A stretch of DNA of 64,000 bases from assembly GCF_001899645.1 (NCBI RefSeq), contig NZ_MKVV01000091.1, positions 1 to 64,000 on the forward strand, read 5' to 3'. This stretch comes from Pseudonocardia sp. 73-21 (GTDB lineage Bacteria; Actinomycetota; Actinomycetes; Mycobacteriales; Pseudonocardiaceae). The position numbers were made by a program, and so were the translations under genes. Below the pieces are notes generated by a model, which did no database searches, was not told the DNA's origin, and saw only the letters and a program-made list of their open reading frames with translations. Of the stretch, positions 16,306 to 23,785 are shown in pieces. The stretch's first letter is position 1; every line of letters begins with the position of its first letter.

Positions 16306-17181
16306 TCAGTGGCCCAGCGTCGTGTCGATGAAGGCCCGTGCGGCCTCGGTGAGCCTCCCGCCGCGGTGGACCAGCCACTGGGGGAGCAGCTCGGGCGGGT
16401 CGAAGCCGTGGACGTCGGCGCCGGCCCGCCCGGCCAGGTCGGCCCAGCCGTCGGGCATCAGGCCGGCCCCGATGCCGCGCAGCACCATCGGCAGCACCAT
16501 GCTCCGGTCGCCCACCTCGGCCACCACCGTCATGTCGCCGACCGTGCCGGCGAGCCGGTCGAACAGCGCCCGCACGGCCGTGGTCCGGGCGGGCACCACG
16601 AACCGCATGCCCCGCAGCTCGTCGCGGCGCACGGTGCGGCCCTTCCCGCCGAGCGCACCGGGCGGGACGACGAGCAGCAGTTCCTCGTCGCGCAGGTGGT
16701 GGGCCACCAGTCCCGGCGCCGCCGGGCGCTCGGCACTGCCGCACACCCCCGCCTCGCACCGGCCCTGGGCCACCATCGCGACGACCTCGGCCGCGGACAG
16801 CGCCGACGTCGTGCTGACGGTGACGCCCGGGTGTCGCTCGCGCAGCTCGGCGACGACGCGCGTGACCGGCTCCAGTCCCGACGACGACGTCGCCGCCACC
16901 TCCACCCGCCCGACCGCGCCCTCGCCGATCGCGTGGGCCGCGGAGCGCAGGGCGTCGAAGTCGCGCAGCACCAGCCGTGCGTGCCCGGCCAGGGCCTCGC
17001 CCGCGGCGCTGAGCAGCGCCGACCGTCCCACCCGGTGGAACAGCTCGACCCCCAGCTCGCGCTCCAGGTTGGCGACGGAGCGCGAGAGCGACGGCTGCGC
17101 CACGTGCAGCGCACGGGCGGCCGCGGTGAAGCCGCCGCGCTCCACGACGGCCACGAAGTACTCCAGCTGGCGGCGCTCCAT
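16306..17181 (-). CDS. LysR family transcriptional regulator
   Basis: A 291-aa LysR-type regulator with an N-terminal HTH (MERRQLEYFVAVVERGGFT, VAQPSLSRSVANLERELG) and a periplasmic-binding-protein-like effector domain. It is divergent from the gamma-glutamyltransferase-family gene, with a T-N11-A operator 11 bp upstream of its own start, so it probably represses itself and activates the enzyme gene. It could also act on the Rieske operon 109 bp downstream, but the operator position favours the first target. Confidence 0.92.
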   Translation of the reverse strand: MERRQLEYFVAVVERGGFTAAARALHVAQPSLSRSVANLERELGVELFHRVGRSALLSAAGEALAGHARLVLRDFDALRSAAHAIGEGAVGRVEVAATSSSGLEPVTRVVAELRERHPGVTVSTTSALSAAEVVAMVAQGRCEAGVCGSAERPAAPGLVAHHLRDEELLLVVPPGALGGKGRTVRRDELRGMRFVVPARTTAVRALFDRLAGTVGDMTVVAEVGDRSMVLPMVLRGIGAGLMPDGWADLAGRAGADVHGFDPPELLPQWLVHRGGRLTEAARAFIDTTLGH

Positions 17182-17191
17182 GGCCGCTATT

Positions 17192-17208
17192 CATAGCCCA
17201 CAACTATG
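17192..17208. promoter_or_regulatory. LysR-type operator CATAG-N7-CTATG
   Basis: A perfect 5-bp inverted repeat, CATAG CCCACAA CTATG, lies in the divergent region of the lysR gene and the gamma-glutamyltransferase gene. It has the T-N11-A core (T17194, A17206) diagnostic of LysR boxes. It is 11 bp from the LysR start and 58 bp before the ATG at 17266, and argues against the upstream in-frame ATG at 17206, which would lie inside the box. Confidence 0.7.
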
Positions 17209-17265
17209 ACGCTGGTGTGCGACATGTCTTGGACGCCGCGGGCGATTCCGTGTGGACTTCCACCG

Positions 17266-19029
17266 ATGTCCACGACGCGGCCGACCCTCCAGGGCACCTT
17301 CGGCATGGCCTCGTCCACGCACTGGCTCGCGTCGGGCTCCGCGATGGCGGTCCTGGAGGACGGCGGCAACGCCTTCGACGCCGCGGTGGCCGCCGGGTTC
17401 GTGCTGCAGGTCGTCGAGCCGCACCTCAACGGGCCGGGCGGTGACCTGCCGCTGATCCTGGCGCCGGCGGGCGGCCGGGTGCAGGTGCTGTGCGGGCAGG
17501 GCCCGGCGCCGGCCGGGGCGAGCGTGGCGTCCTACACCGGGCTCGGCCTGGACCTCGTGCCCGGCACCGGGCCGCTGGCCGCCGCGGTGCCCGGTGCGGT
17601 CGAGGCCTGGCTGGTGCTGCTGCGCGACCACGGCACGAAACGCCTGGCCGACGTCCTGAAGTACGCCATCGGCTACGCCGCCGACGGTCACCCCGCCGTC
17701 GAACGGATCGGCGGGGCGATCGCCGCGGTGCGCGAGCTGTTCGAGACCGAGTGGACGACCTCGGCCGATCTCTATCTGGACGGCGGTGCGCCCCCGAAGC
17801 CGGGTGCGCTACTGCGCAACCCCGCGTTGGCGGCCACCTGGCGGCGGCTGCTGGCCGGGTCGGCGGGGGGTACCCGCGAGGCCGAGATCGACGCCGCCCG
17901 GCGCGTGTGGCGCGAGGGCTTCGTGGCCGAGGCGCTGGTGGCCGCCGCCGCGCGGCCGACGATGGACACCTCCGGCGAGCGGCACACCGGCTTCCTCACC
18001 GCCGACGACGTCGCCGGCTTCGAGGCCGGATACGAAGAGGCCGCCACCTTCACCTGGAACGGCTGGACGGTCGCGAAGCCCGGCCTGTGGAGCCAGGGTC
18101 CGGTGTTCCTGCAGCAGCTCGCCCTGCTGCCCGACGAGCTGGACCCCACCTCCCCCGACCACATCCACACCCTCGTCGAGGGCACCAAGCTCGCGATGGC
18201 CGACCGCGAGGCCTGGTACGGCGACCGCGCCGACGTCACGCTCGACGCCCTGCTCGCCCCGGCCTACAGCACGGCCCGCCGCGATCTCGTCGGCGCCATC
18301 GCGTCGTTCGAGCTGCGCCCCGGCAGTCCCGACGGGCGGGCGCCGCGCCTGCCCGCCGCGCACGCCGGATCCGTGCCCGCGACGGCCGGGTCGGGCGAGC
18401 CCACCGTTGCCGTCGACGGCAGTACGCGCGGCGACACGTGCCACGTCGACGTCGTCGACCGATGGGGCAACATGATCTCCGCGACGCCCAGCGGCGGCTG
18501 GCTGCAGTCCAACCCCGTGGTGCCCGAGCTGGGCTTCCCGCTGGGCACGCGGCTGCAGATGGCCTGGCTGGAGGAGGGCCTGCCCAACTCGCTGACCCCG
18601 GGGAAGCGGCCCCGCACCACGCTGAGCCCGTCGCTGGCCCTGCGCGACGGTGAGCCCGTGCTGGCGTTCGGCACTCCCGGCGGCGACCAGCAGGACCAGT
18701 GGACGCTGAACTTCCTCGTCGGTCTCGCCCACCGGGAGCGGGTGCGCGGCGGCCTCGACCTGCAGGGTGCCATCGACGCCCCGAACTGGCACACCGACAG
18801 CTTCCCCAGCTCCTTCTACCCACGCGGCACCGCGCCCGGCAGCGTCGTCGTCGAGTCGCGGATCGGGGAGGAGACGATCGCCGAGCTGCGCCGCAGAGGC
18901 CACGACGTCACCGTCGCCCCGCCGTGGTCGGAGGGCCGGATCAGTGCCGTGGCGCGGGATCCGGAGTCCGGCGTCCTGTCCGCGGGCGCGAACCCCCGCG
19001 GCATGCAGGGGTACGCCGCCGGCCGTTGA
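17266..19029 (+). CDS. Gamma-glutamyltransferase family protein
   Basis: A 587-aa Ntn-hydrolase of the gamma-glutamyltransferase/acylase family. The heterodimer-type layout is visible: a large-subunit portion (GGNAFDAAVAAGFVLQVVEP, NGPGGDLPLIL, GTGPLAAAVPGAVEAW) and the autocleavage threonine T391 in GDTCHVDVVDRWGNMIS, which becomes the N-terminal nucleophile. The small-subunit half includes PSLALRDGEPVLAFGTPGGDQQ. No signal peptide is evident, so it may be cytosolic and may act on a gamma-glutamyl or other amide. I use the ATG at 17266 because the LysR box occupies the earlier start. A decayed peptide-transporter fragment follows. Confidence 0.88.
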   Translation: MSTTRPTLQGTFGMASSTHWLASGSAMAVLEDGGNAFDAAVAAGFVLQVVEPHLNGPGGDLPLILAPAGGRVQVLCGQGPAPAGASVASYTGLGLDLVPGTGPLAAAVPGAVEAWLVLLRDHGTKRLADVLKYAIGYAADGHPAVERIGGAIAAVRELFETEWTTSADLYLDGGAPPKPGALLRNPALAATWRRLLAGSAGGTREAEIDAARRVWREGFVAEALVAAAARPTMDTSGERHTGFLTADDVAGFEAGYEEAATFTWNGWTVAKPGLWSQGPVFLQQLALLPDELDPTSPDHIHTLVEGTKLAMADREAWYGDRADVTLDALLAPAYSTARRDLVGAIASFELRPGSPDGRAPRLPAAHAGSVPATAGSGEPTVAVDGSTRGDTCHVDVVDRWGNMISATPSGGWLQSNPVVPELGFPLGTRLQMAWLEEGLPNSLTPGKRPRTTLSPSLALRDGEPVLAFGTPGGDQQDQWTLNFLVGLAHRERVRGGLDLQGAIDAPNWHTDSFPSSFYPRGTAPGSVVVESRIGEETIAELRRRGHDVTVAPPWSEGRISAVARDPESGVLSAGANPRGMQGYAAGR

Positions 19030-19052
19030 CCGGGCCCGCACGACCACCGGGA

Positions 19053-19243
19053 GTGCGTCGTATCCGGCACGTCCTGACGGCCCTCTCGGTGGCCGCGCTG
19101 CTCGCGGGCCGCGTGCCCGTTCAGCCGGTGGCCGCGCTCGTCCCGCACCTGGCCACGGGAGGTCCTGGGCGCACCCCGGGCGGACTCCACGCGGGCGCTG
19201 CTCGCCGCGGTGCCGGGAGGGCGGGTCGCGACATCCTCCTAGG
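19053..19243 (+). pseudogene. Remnant of a peptide ABC transporter ATPase C-terminus
   Basis: In the 274 bp between the gamma-glutamyltransferase gene and the LacI gene, one frame (19053 onward) reads LTALSVAALLAGRV. A second frame ending at the TAG before 19244 reads REVLGAPRADSTRALLAAVP. Together these match the extreme C-terminus of OppD/OppF-type ATPases, where EVLxAPxHPYTRALLAAVP is typical. The switch of frame and the loss of HPY suggest a decayed fragment. A peptide importer beside a gamma-glutamyltransferase would make functional sense. Low-to-moderate confidence because only about 50 residues can be recognised. Confidence 0.4.
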
Positions 19244-19303
19244 TGATCAGGTCCGGGTGATGGCAGAGTCGCGGCGACAACACGTCCCGTGACGGAGGTA
19301 CCC

Positions 19304-20323
19304 GTGGCCCGGCCCACCCGCAACGCGCCGACCCTGGAGTCGGTGGCCGCCCGTGCGGGCGTCTCGCGGGCGACGGCGGGCCGGGTGCTGGCCGGGTCGT
19401 CGAAGGTGGGGGAGCAGGCCCGGGAGGCGGTGCTGGCCGCCGCCGCGGAGCTGTCCTACGTCACCAACCGGGCGGCGCGTTCGCTCATGACGCGGCGCAG
19501 CGACTCCATCGCCTTCGTCGTGGCGGAGCCGGAGGACAAGTTCTTCTCCGACCCCTACTTCGCCTCGGTGCTGCGCGGCGCCCACGCCGCCGTGGCCACC
19601 CACGACGTGCAGCTGATGTTCGCCGTCCTCGCCGACGACGCCGAGCGCGAGCGGTTCGAGCGATTCGCCCGCGGCGGCCACCTCGACGGCGTGGTGTTCG
19701 TGTCGCTGCACGGCGACGACCCACTGCCCCAGCGCCTCCAGCAGGCCGGGGTGCCGGTGATCCTGTCCGGGCGGCCGTTCGCCAACGACCTGCCGCCCGT
19801 GAGCTACGTCGACGCCGACAACATCGGGGGCAGCCGGGCCGCCGTCCGGCTGCTGGTGGAGCGGGGCCGCACCTGCCTGGCGACGATCACCGGCCCGCTC
19901 GACATGACCGCGGCGCAGGACCGCCACGACGGGTTCGTCGCCGAGCTGGCCGACCACGGCCTGACGGTGGCGGGGGTGGAGCAGGCCGACTTCTCGGTCG
20001 AGGGCGGCCGGCGCGCGATGCTGGCCCTGCTCGACGCCACCCCGGGCGTCGACGGGGTGTTCGCGGCCAACGACCTGATGGCCCTCGGTGCGATGCAGGC
20101 CGCGGCGGAGCGGGGGCGGCGGGTACCGGAGGACCTGTCGGTCGTCGGGTTCGACGACATCCCCCTCGCCGCCGCGGGCTCCCCGCCCCTGACCACGGTG
20201 CGCCAGCCGATGATGGAGATGGGGCAGGCCCTGGCCGCCCGCCTGCTGGAGTTCGTGGACACCGGGGAGGCCCCGGAACCCCTCGTGGTGCCGACGGAGA
20301 TCGTGCTGCGCGGCACGGTCTGA
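19304..20323 (+). CDS. LacI family transcriptional regulator (CebR-like)
   Basis: A 339-aa LacI repressor: an N-terminal HTH (TLESVAARAGVSRATAGRVL) with hinge helix region NRAARSLMTRRS, followed by a sugar-binding domain (VFAANDLMALGAMQAA, VVGFDDIPLAAAGSPPLTTV). I start it at GTG 19304, 5 nt after GGAGG; a GTG at 19289 is upstream. It precedes a sugar-binding protein, two permeases and a beta-glucosidase, the CebR-CebEFG-BglC arrangement known from cellulolytic streptomycetes. Two palindromes in the following intergenic region are its likely operators. Confidence 0.9.
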   Translation: MARPTRNAPTLESVAARAGVSRATAGRVLAGSSKVGEQAREAVLAAAAELSYVTNRAARSLMTRRSDSIAFVVAEPEDKFFSDPYFASVLRGAHAAVATHDVQLMFAVLADDAERERFERFARGGHLDGVVFVSLHGDDPLPQRLQQAGVPVILSGRPFANDLPPVSYVDADNIGGSRAAVRLLVERGRTCLATITGPLDMTAAQDRHDGFVAELADHGLTVAGVEQADFSVEGGRRAMLALLDATPGVDGVFAANDLMALGAMQAAAERGRRVPEDLSVVGFDDIPLAAAGSPPLTTVRQPMMEMGQALAARLLEFVDTGEAPEPLVVPTEIVLRGTV

Positions 20324-20354
20324 GCGCGGTTCGGCATCACCGGCGGGAGTGGGT

Positions 20355-20370
20355 CCGGACCCGTGTCCGG
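20355..20370 (+). terminator. Weak hairpin after the LacI gene
   Basis: CCGGAC CCGT GTCCGG forms a 6-bp stem with a 4-nt loop, 31 bp after the lacI-family stop, followed by CGGGCTTTC. It lacks a strong T tract, so it is only a possible terminator. Confidence 0.35.
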
Positions 20371-20522
20371 CGGGCTTTCATGATCACCGCCCGCCTGCTC
20401 CGCGCTCCACCGGAACCAGTGCGCGCCCGGTGCGGTGATCGCCTGGGTGGGGTGTGTGGCCGGCGCCCGTCCGCACCCGGTGATCACCGCGTACGCCGCG
20501 CCGTTGGGTGCCCCACGCCCGT

Positions 20523-20586
20523 GAGAGCGCTCTCTTGACATGATCGGGTGTCTGCGAGACCCTCATCACATCGTGAGAGCGCTCTC
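20523..20586 (+). promoter_or_regulatory. Twin LacI operators GAGAGCGCTCTC flanking a TTGACA -35
   Basis: Two identical perfect 12-bp palindromes, GAGAGCGCTCTC, lie at 20523-20534 and 20575-20586, centres 52 bp apart, about five helical turns. The core GAGCGCTC matches the type bound by CebR (GGGAGCGCTCCC). TTGACA at 20535-20540 directly follows the first copy; a weak -10 (GACCCT, 20558-20563) is 17 bp further. The second operator would cover the transcription start region. The other bases of the 331-bp gap hold several GTGATC motifs and no gene. Confidence 0.75.
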
Positions 20587-20654
20587 CCGTCGTCGACGGT
20601 GAGGTGCCCCACGCCCGGTCGACGACGCCCCGGCCCCGCCCGAAGGAGCCCCAC

Positions 20655-21950
20655 ATGTCCATCCCACGCACGACGTCAGCCGTGGTCGCCGTAGCGGCCT
20701 CGCTGGCCCTCGCACTCACCGCCTGCGGGTCGGGGTCGAGCACCCCCGCCGCGTCCGGTGGCCCCGTCAACCTGAAGGTCAGCCTCTTCGGCACCTTCGG
20801 CTACGACGAGGTCGGCCTGTTCAAGAAGTACGAGGCCGAGAACCCCGGCGTCACGATCACCTACGAGTCCACGCAGGGCGAGGACAAGTACTGGCCCGCG
20901 CTGCAGACGCGCCTGGCCTCGGGCAGCGGCGTCGCCGACGTGCAGGGCATCGAGGTCGCCCGCATTGCCGACGTCACCGCCAACCAGGCCGACAAGTGGA
21001 CCGACCTGCGCGACACCCCCGCCAAGGACTCCATCGGCGGCTACGTCAGCTGGAAGGAGCCGGCCGCCACCACCAAGGACGGCGCGGTGCTGGGTCTCGG
21101 CACCGACATCGGCCCCACCGGCATCTGCTACCGCTCCGACCTGCTGGCCAAGGCCGGCCTGCCCACCGACCCGGCGGCGCTCTCGGCGCAGATGCCCGAC
21201 TGGAACGCCTTCCTCGCGCTCGGCGAGAAGTACAAGGCCAACGCCCCCGCGGGCAGCGCCTGGCACGACTCGGCGGGCGGGCTCTACAACGCGATCATCT
21301 CCACGCAGAAGGAGATCTACTACGACGCGTCGGGCAAGCTCGTCTACAACACGAACCCGGCCGTGAAGTCGGCCTTCGACACCGCCGCCGGTGCGGCGCA
21401 GAAGGGGCTGACGGCCAAGCTGGAGCAGTTCGTCGACCCCGGCTGGGACCAGGGCTTCTCCTCCGGCTCGTTCGCCACCATCGCCTGCCCGTCGTGGATG
21501 ATCGGCTACATCAAGGGCAAGGCCGGCACCGGTGGGGCCGACAAGTGGAACGTCACCACGCTGCCCGGCGGGGTCGGCGGCAACTGGGGCGGCGCCTACC
21601 TGGGCATCCCCGCCGTCAGCCAGCACAAGGCCGAGGCCGCGAAGCTCATCGCGTGGCTGACCGCCCCCGAGCAGCAGGCCGCCGTGTTCGAGAAGGTCGG
21701 CAACTTCCCCTCGACGACGGGCGCGATCGCCAAGGTCGCCGGGGCCACGGACCCGTACTTCAACAACGCGCCCATCGGGAAGATCTTCACGGCCTCGGCC
21801 GACGCGTCGCCGGTGCAGATCCTCGGTCCCGAGGACGGCGTCGTGAAGAGCGCGCTGGTGCAGGCGCTGCTGTCGGTGGAGACCAGCGGCACCAGCCCTG
21901 CCGACGCGTGGACGGCGGCCGGCACCAAGATCAGCAACCAGGTCGGATGA
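20655..21950 (+). CDS. Sugar ABC transporter substrate-binding lipoprotein (CebE-like)
   Basis: A 431-aa extracellular solute-binding protein of family 1. It has a lipoprotein signal with lipobox LTAC (cysteine near residue 23), then VNLKVSLFGTFGYDEVGLFK and many aromatic residues (KYWPALQTRL, PGGVGGNWGGAYLGIP) suitable for stacking on sugars. It should be lipid-anchored outside the membrane and deliver a beta-glucoside such as cellobiose, judging from the GH1 enzyme in the operon. The ATG at 20655 has GAAGGAG at proper spacing; a frame from 20604 is open but has no such site. Confidence 0.9.
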   Translation: MSIPRTTSAVVAVAASLALALTACGSGSSTPAASGGPVNLKVSLFGTFGYDEVGLFKKYEAENPGVTITYESTQGEDKYWPALQTRLASGSGVADVQGIEVARIADVTANQADKWTDLRDTPAKDSIGGYVSWKEPAATTKDGAVLGLGTDIGPTGICYRSDLLAKAGLPTDPAALSAQMPDWNAFLALGEKYKANAPAGSAWHDSAGGLYNAIISTQKEIYYDASGKLVYNTNPAVKSAFDTAAGAAQKGLTAKLEQFVDPGWDQGFSSGSFATIACPSWMIGYIKGKAGTGGADKWNVTTLPGGVGGNWGGAYLGIPAVSQHKAEAAKLIAWLTAPEQQAAVFEKVGNFPSTTGAIAKVAGATDPYFNNAPIGKIFTASADASPVQILGPEDGVVKSALVQALLSVETSGTSPADAWTAAGTKISNQVG

Positions 21951-21954
21951 CCGG

Positions 21955-22920
21955 GTGACCCTGCAACTGGACCGTCCCGTCCCCGGGGAGCGCACGCCCC
22001 CGGGGGCGGGGCCCACCATCCGCCTGTCCTGGCGCTCGCGGCTGCACCGCTTCGAGGGGCGCTCCGCGCCGTACGTCTACGTGGCGCCGTTCTTCCTCGT
22101 GTTCGCGGCGTTCGGGCTGTTCCCGCTGCTCTACACCGCGTACATCAGCCTGCACCGCTACAAGCTCGGCTCGTCCATGACGTGGATCGGCCTCGACAAC
22201 TACACGTGGCTGTTCACCAACGACGCCTTCTACAACGCGCTGTGGAAGACCGTCACGATCGGCGTGCTGTCGACGGTGCCGCAGCTGCTGATCGCCCTCG
22301 GCCTGGCGCACCTGCTCAACTACCGGCTCCGCGGACGCACGTTCCTGCGCGTGGCGATGCTGATGCCCTACGCCACCTCGGTGGCCGCGGCCACGCTCGT
22401 GTTCGCGCTGATCTTCGGCCGCGACGCCGGGATCGTCAACGGGCTGCTGGGCCTGGTGGGCGTCGACCCGGTGGACTGGCGCAATGGCGACTGGACGGCC
22501 CAGATCGCCATCTCCGTGATCGTGATCTGGCGCTGGACCGGCTACAACGCGCTGATCTACCTGGCCGGTATGCAGTCGATCTCCAGTGACCTCTACGAGG
22601 CCGCCGCACTCGACGGGGCCAACCGCTGGCAGCAGTTCCGGCACGTCACGCTGCCGGGCCTGCGCCCGACGATCCTGTTCACGATCGTCGTCTCCACCAT
22701 CGGCGCGAGCCAGCTGTTCGGCGAGCCGCTGCTGTTCGGCGGCGGCCAGGCCAACGGCGGGCCCGTCGGGCAGTACCAGACGCTGGGGCTGTTCATGTAC
22801 CAGCAGGGCTGGCAGTTCGGGCAGCTCGGCCGGGCCGCCACCGTCGCGTGGGTGACCTTCCTGCTGATCATCGGCCTGGTGCTGCTGAACACCCGCCTGT
22901 CGAAGATGAGGAAGTCGTGA
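21955..22920 (+). CDS. Sugar ABC transporter permease (CebF-like)
   Basis: A 321-aa MalF/UgpA-type integral membrane permease with about six hydrophobic helices (APFFLVFAAFGLFPLLYTAY first). The conserved EAA loop EAAALDGANRWQQFRHVTLP, which docks with the ATPase, is near residues 215-235. It follows the binding-protein gene by 4 bp and overlaps the second permease by GTGA. No ATP-binding gene is in this cluster; related ceb systems borrow the shared ATPase MsiK from elsewhere in the genome, which is likely here too. Confidence 0.92.
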   Translation: MTLQLDRPVPGERTPPGAGPTIRLSWRSRLHRFEGRSAPYVYVAPFFLVFAAFGLFPLLYTAYISLHRYKLGSSMTWIGLDNYTWLFTNDAFYNALWKTVTIGVLSTVPQLLIALGLAHLLNYRLRGRTFLRVAMLMPYATSVAAATLVFALIFGRDAGIVNGLLGLVGVDPVDWRNGDWTAQIAISVIVIWRWTGYNALIYLAGMQSISSDLYEAAALDGANRWQQFRHVTLPGLRPTILFTIVVSTIGASQLFGEPLLFGGGQANGGPVGQYQTLGLFMYQQGWQFGQLGRAATVAWVTFLLIIGLVLLNTRLSKMRKS

Positions 22921-23777
22921 CCGCCTCGGTCGCGGTCTTCCCGCGTTCCCGCAGCCGCCCCCAGGACCGCGCCGGCGTCCCGACCTACGTCGTCCTCGGC
23001 CTCGTCGCCGTCGCGTTCGTCGCACCGTTCTACTACATGCTGGTGGCCGCCAGCCGCCCGATGGCGGAGATGAACACCTTCCCGCCGCCGCTGCTGCCCG
23101 GTCCCGACCTGTGGAAGAACGTGGCCACGGCCGTGCGGTCGCAGAACATCGGCCTGGCCCTGGGCAACTCGCTCGTCGTCTCCGGGATCATCACGATCAG
23201 CACCGCGCTGTTCTGCACGCTGGCGGGCTACGCGTTCGCCAAGATGCGCTTCCGCGGACGCGACACGTTGTTCGCGATCACCCTGGGCACGATGATGATC
23301 CCGCCCAGCCTGAGCGTCGTGCCGCTCTACACGATCATGGCGGACCTCGGCCTGGCCGGATCGCTCAGCTCCGTGGTGCTGCCGTCGCTGGTGGCGGCGT
23401 TCGGGGTGTTCTTCATGCGCCAGTACCTGTCGCAGTCGCTGCCCGACGAGCTGCTCGAGGCCGCCCGCATGGACGGCGCCACCTCGCTGCGCACGTTCTG
23501 GAGCGTGGTGCTGCCGATCGCCCGGCCCGGCATGGCCGTGCTCGGGATGCTCACGTTCATGACGGCCTGGAACGACTTCTTCTGGCCGGTGATCACGCTC
23601 AACTCCACCAACCCCACCGTGCAGGTGGCGCTCAACAACCTCGGCAGCGGTTATGTCCCTGACACCGCCGTGATCATGGCCGGCACATTGGTGGGCACCC
23701 TGCCCGTGCTCGTCGTGTTCGTGCTGCTGGGCCGTCAGATCGTCGGCGGGATCATCGCCGGCGCCGTCAAGGGATAA
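22917..23777 (+). CDS. Sugar ABC transporter permease (CebG-like)
   Basis: A 286-aa MalG-type permease, partner of the preceding subunit. It begins at GTG 22917 overlapping the previous stop, with a first membrane helix TYVVLGLVAVAFVAPFYYML. The EAA loop reads EAARMDGATSLRTFWSVVLP. About six helices are apparent. It forms the transmembrane channel of the importer with the other permease. The beta-glucosidase gene starts 8 bp later on the same transcript. Confidence 0.92.
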   Translation: MTASVAVFPRSRSRPQDRAGVPTYVVLGLVAVAFVAPFYYMLVAASRPMAEMNTFPPPLLPGPDLWKNVATAVRSQNIGLALGNSLVVSGIITISTALFCTLAGYAFAKMRFRGRDTLFAITLGTMMIPPSLSVVPLYTIMADLGLAGSLSSVVLPSLVAAFGVFFMRQYLSQSLPDELLEAARMDGATSLRTFWSVVLPIARPGMAVLGMLTFMTAWNDFFWPVITLNSTNPTVQVALNNLGSGYVPDTAVIMAGTLVGTLPVLVVFVLLGRQIVGGIIAGAVKG

Positions 23778-23785
23778 GGACTCAC

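Noticed and set aside
18699..19292. Small secreted protein starting at GTG 19053 (about 79 aa) with a signal-peptide-like start
   Set aside because: The hydrophobic start is better explained as part of a decayed ABC ATPase. The rest of the frame is Gly/Arg-rich and unlike a mature secreted protein.
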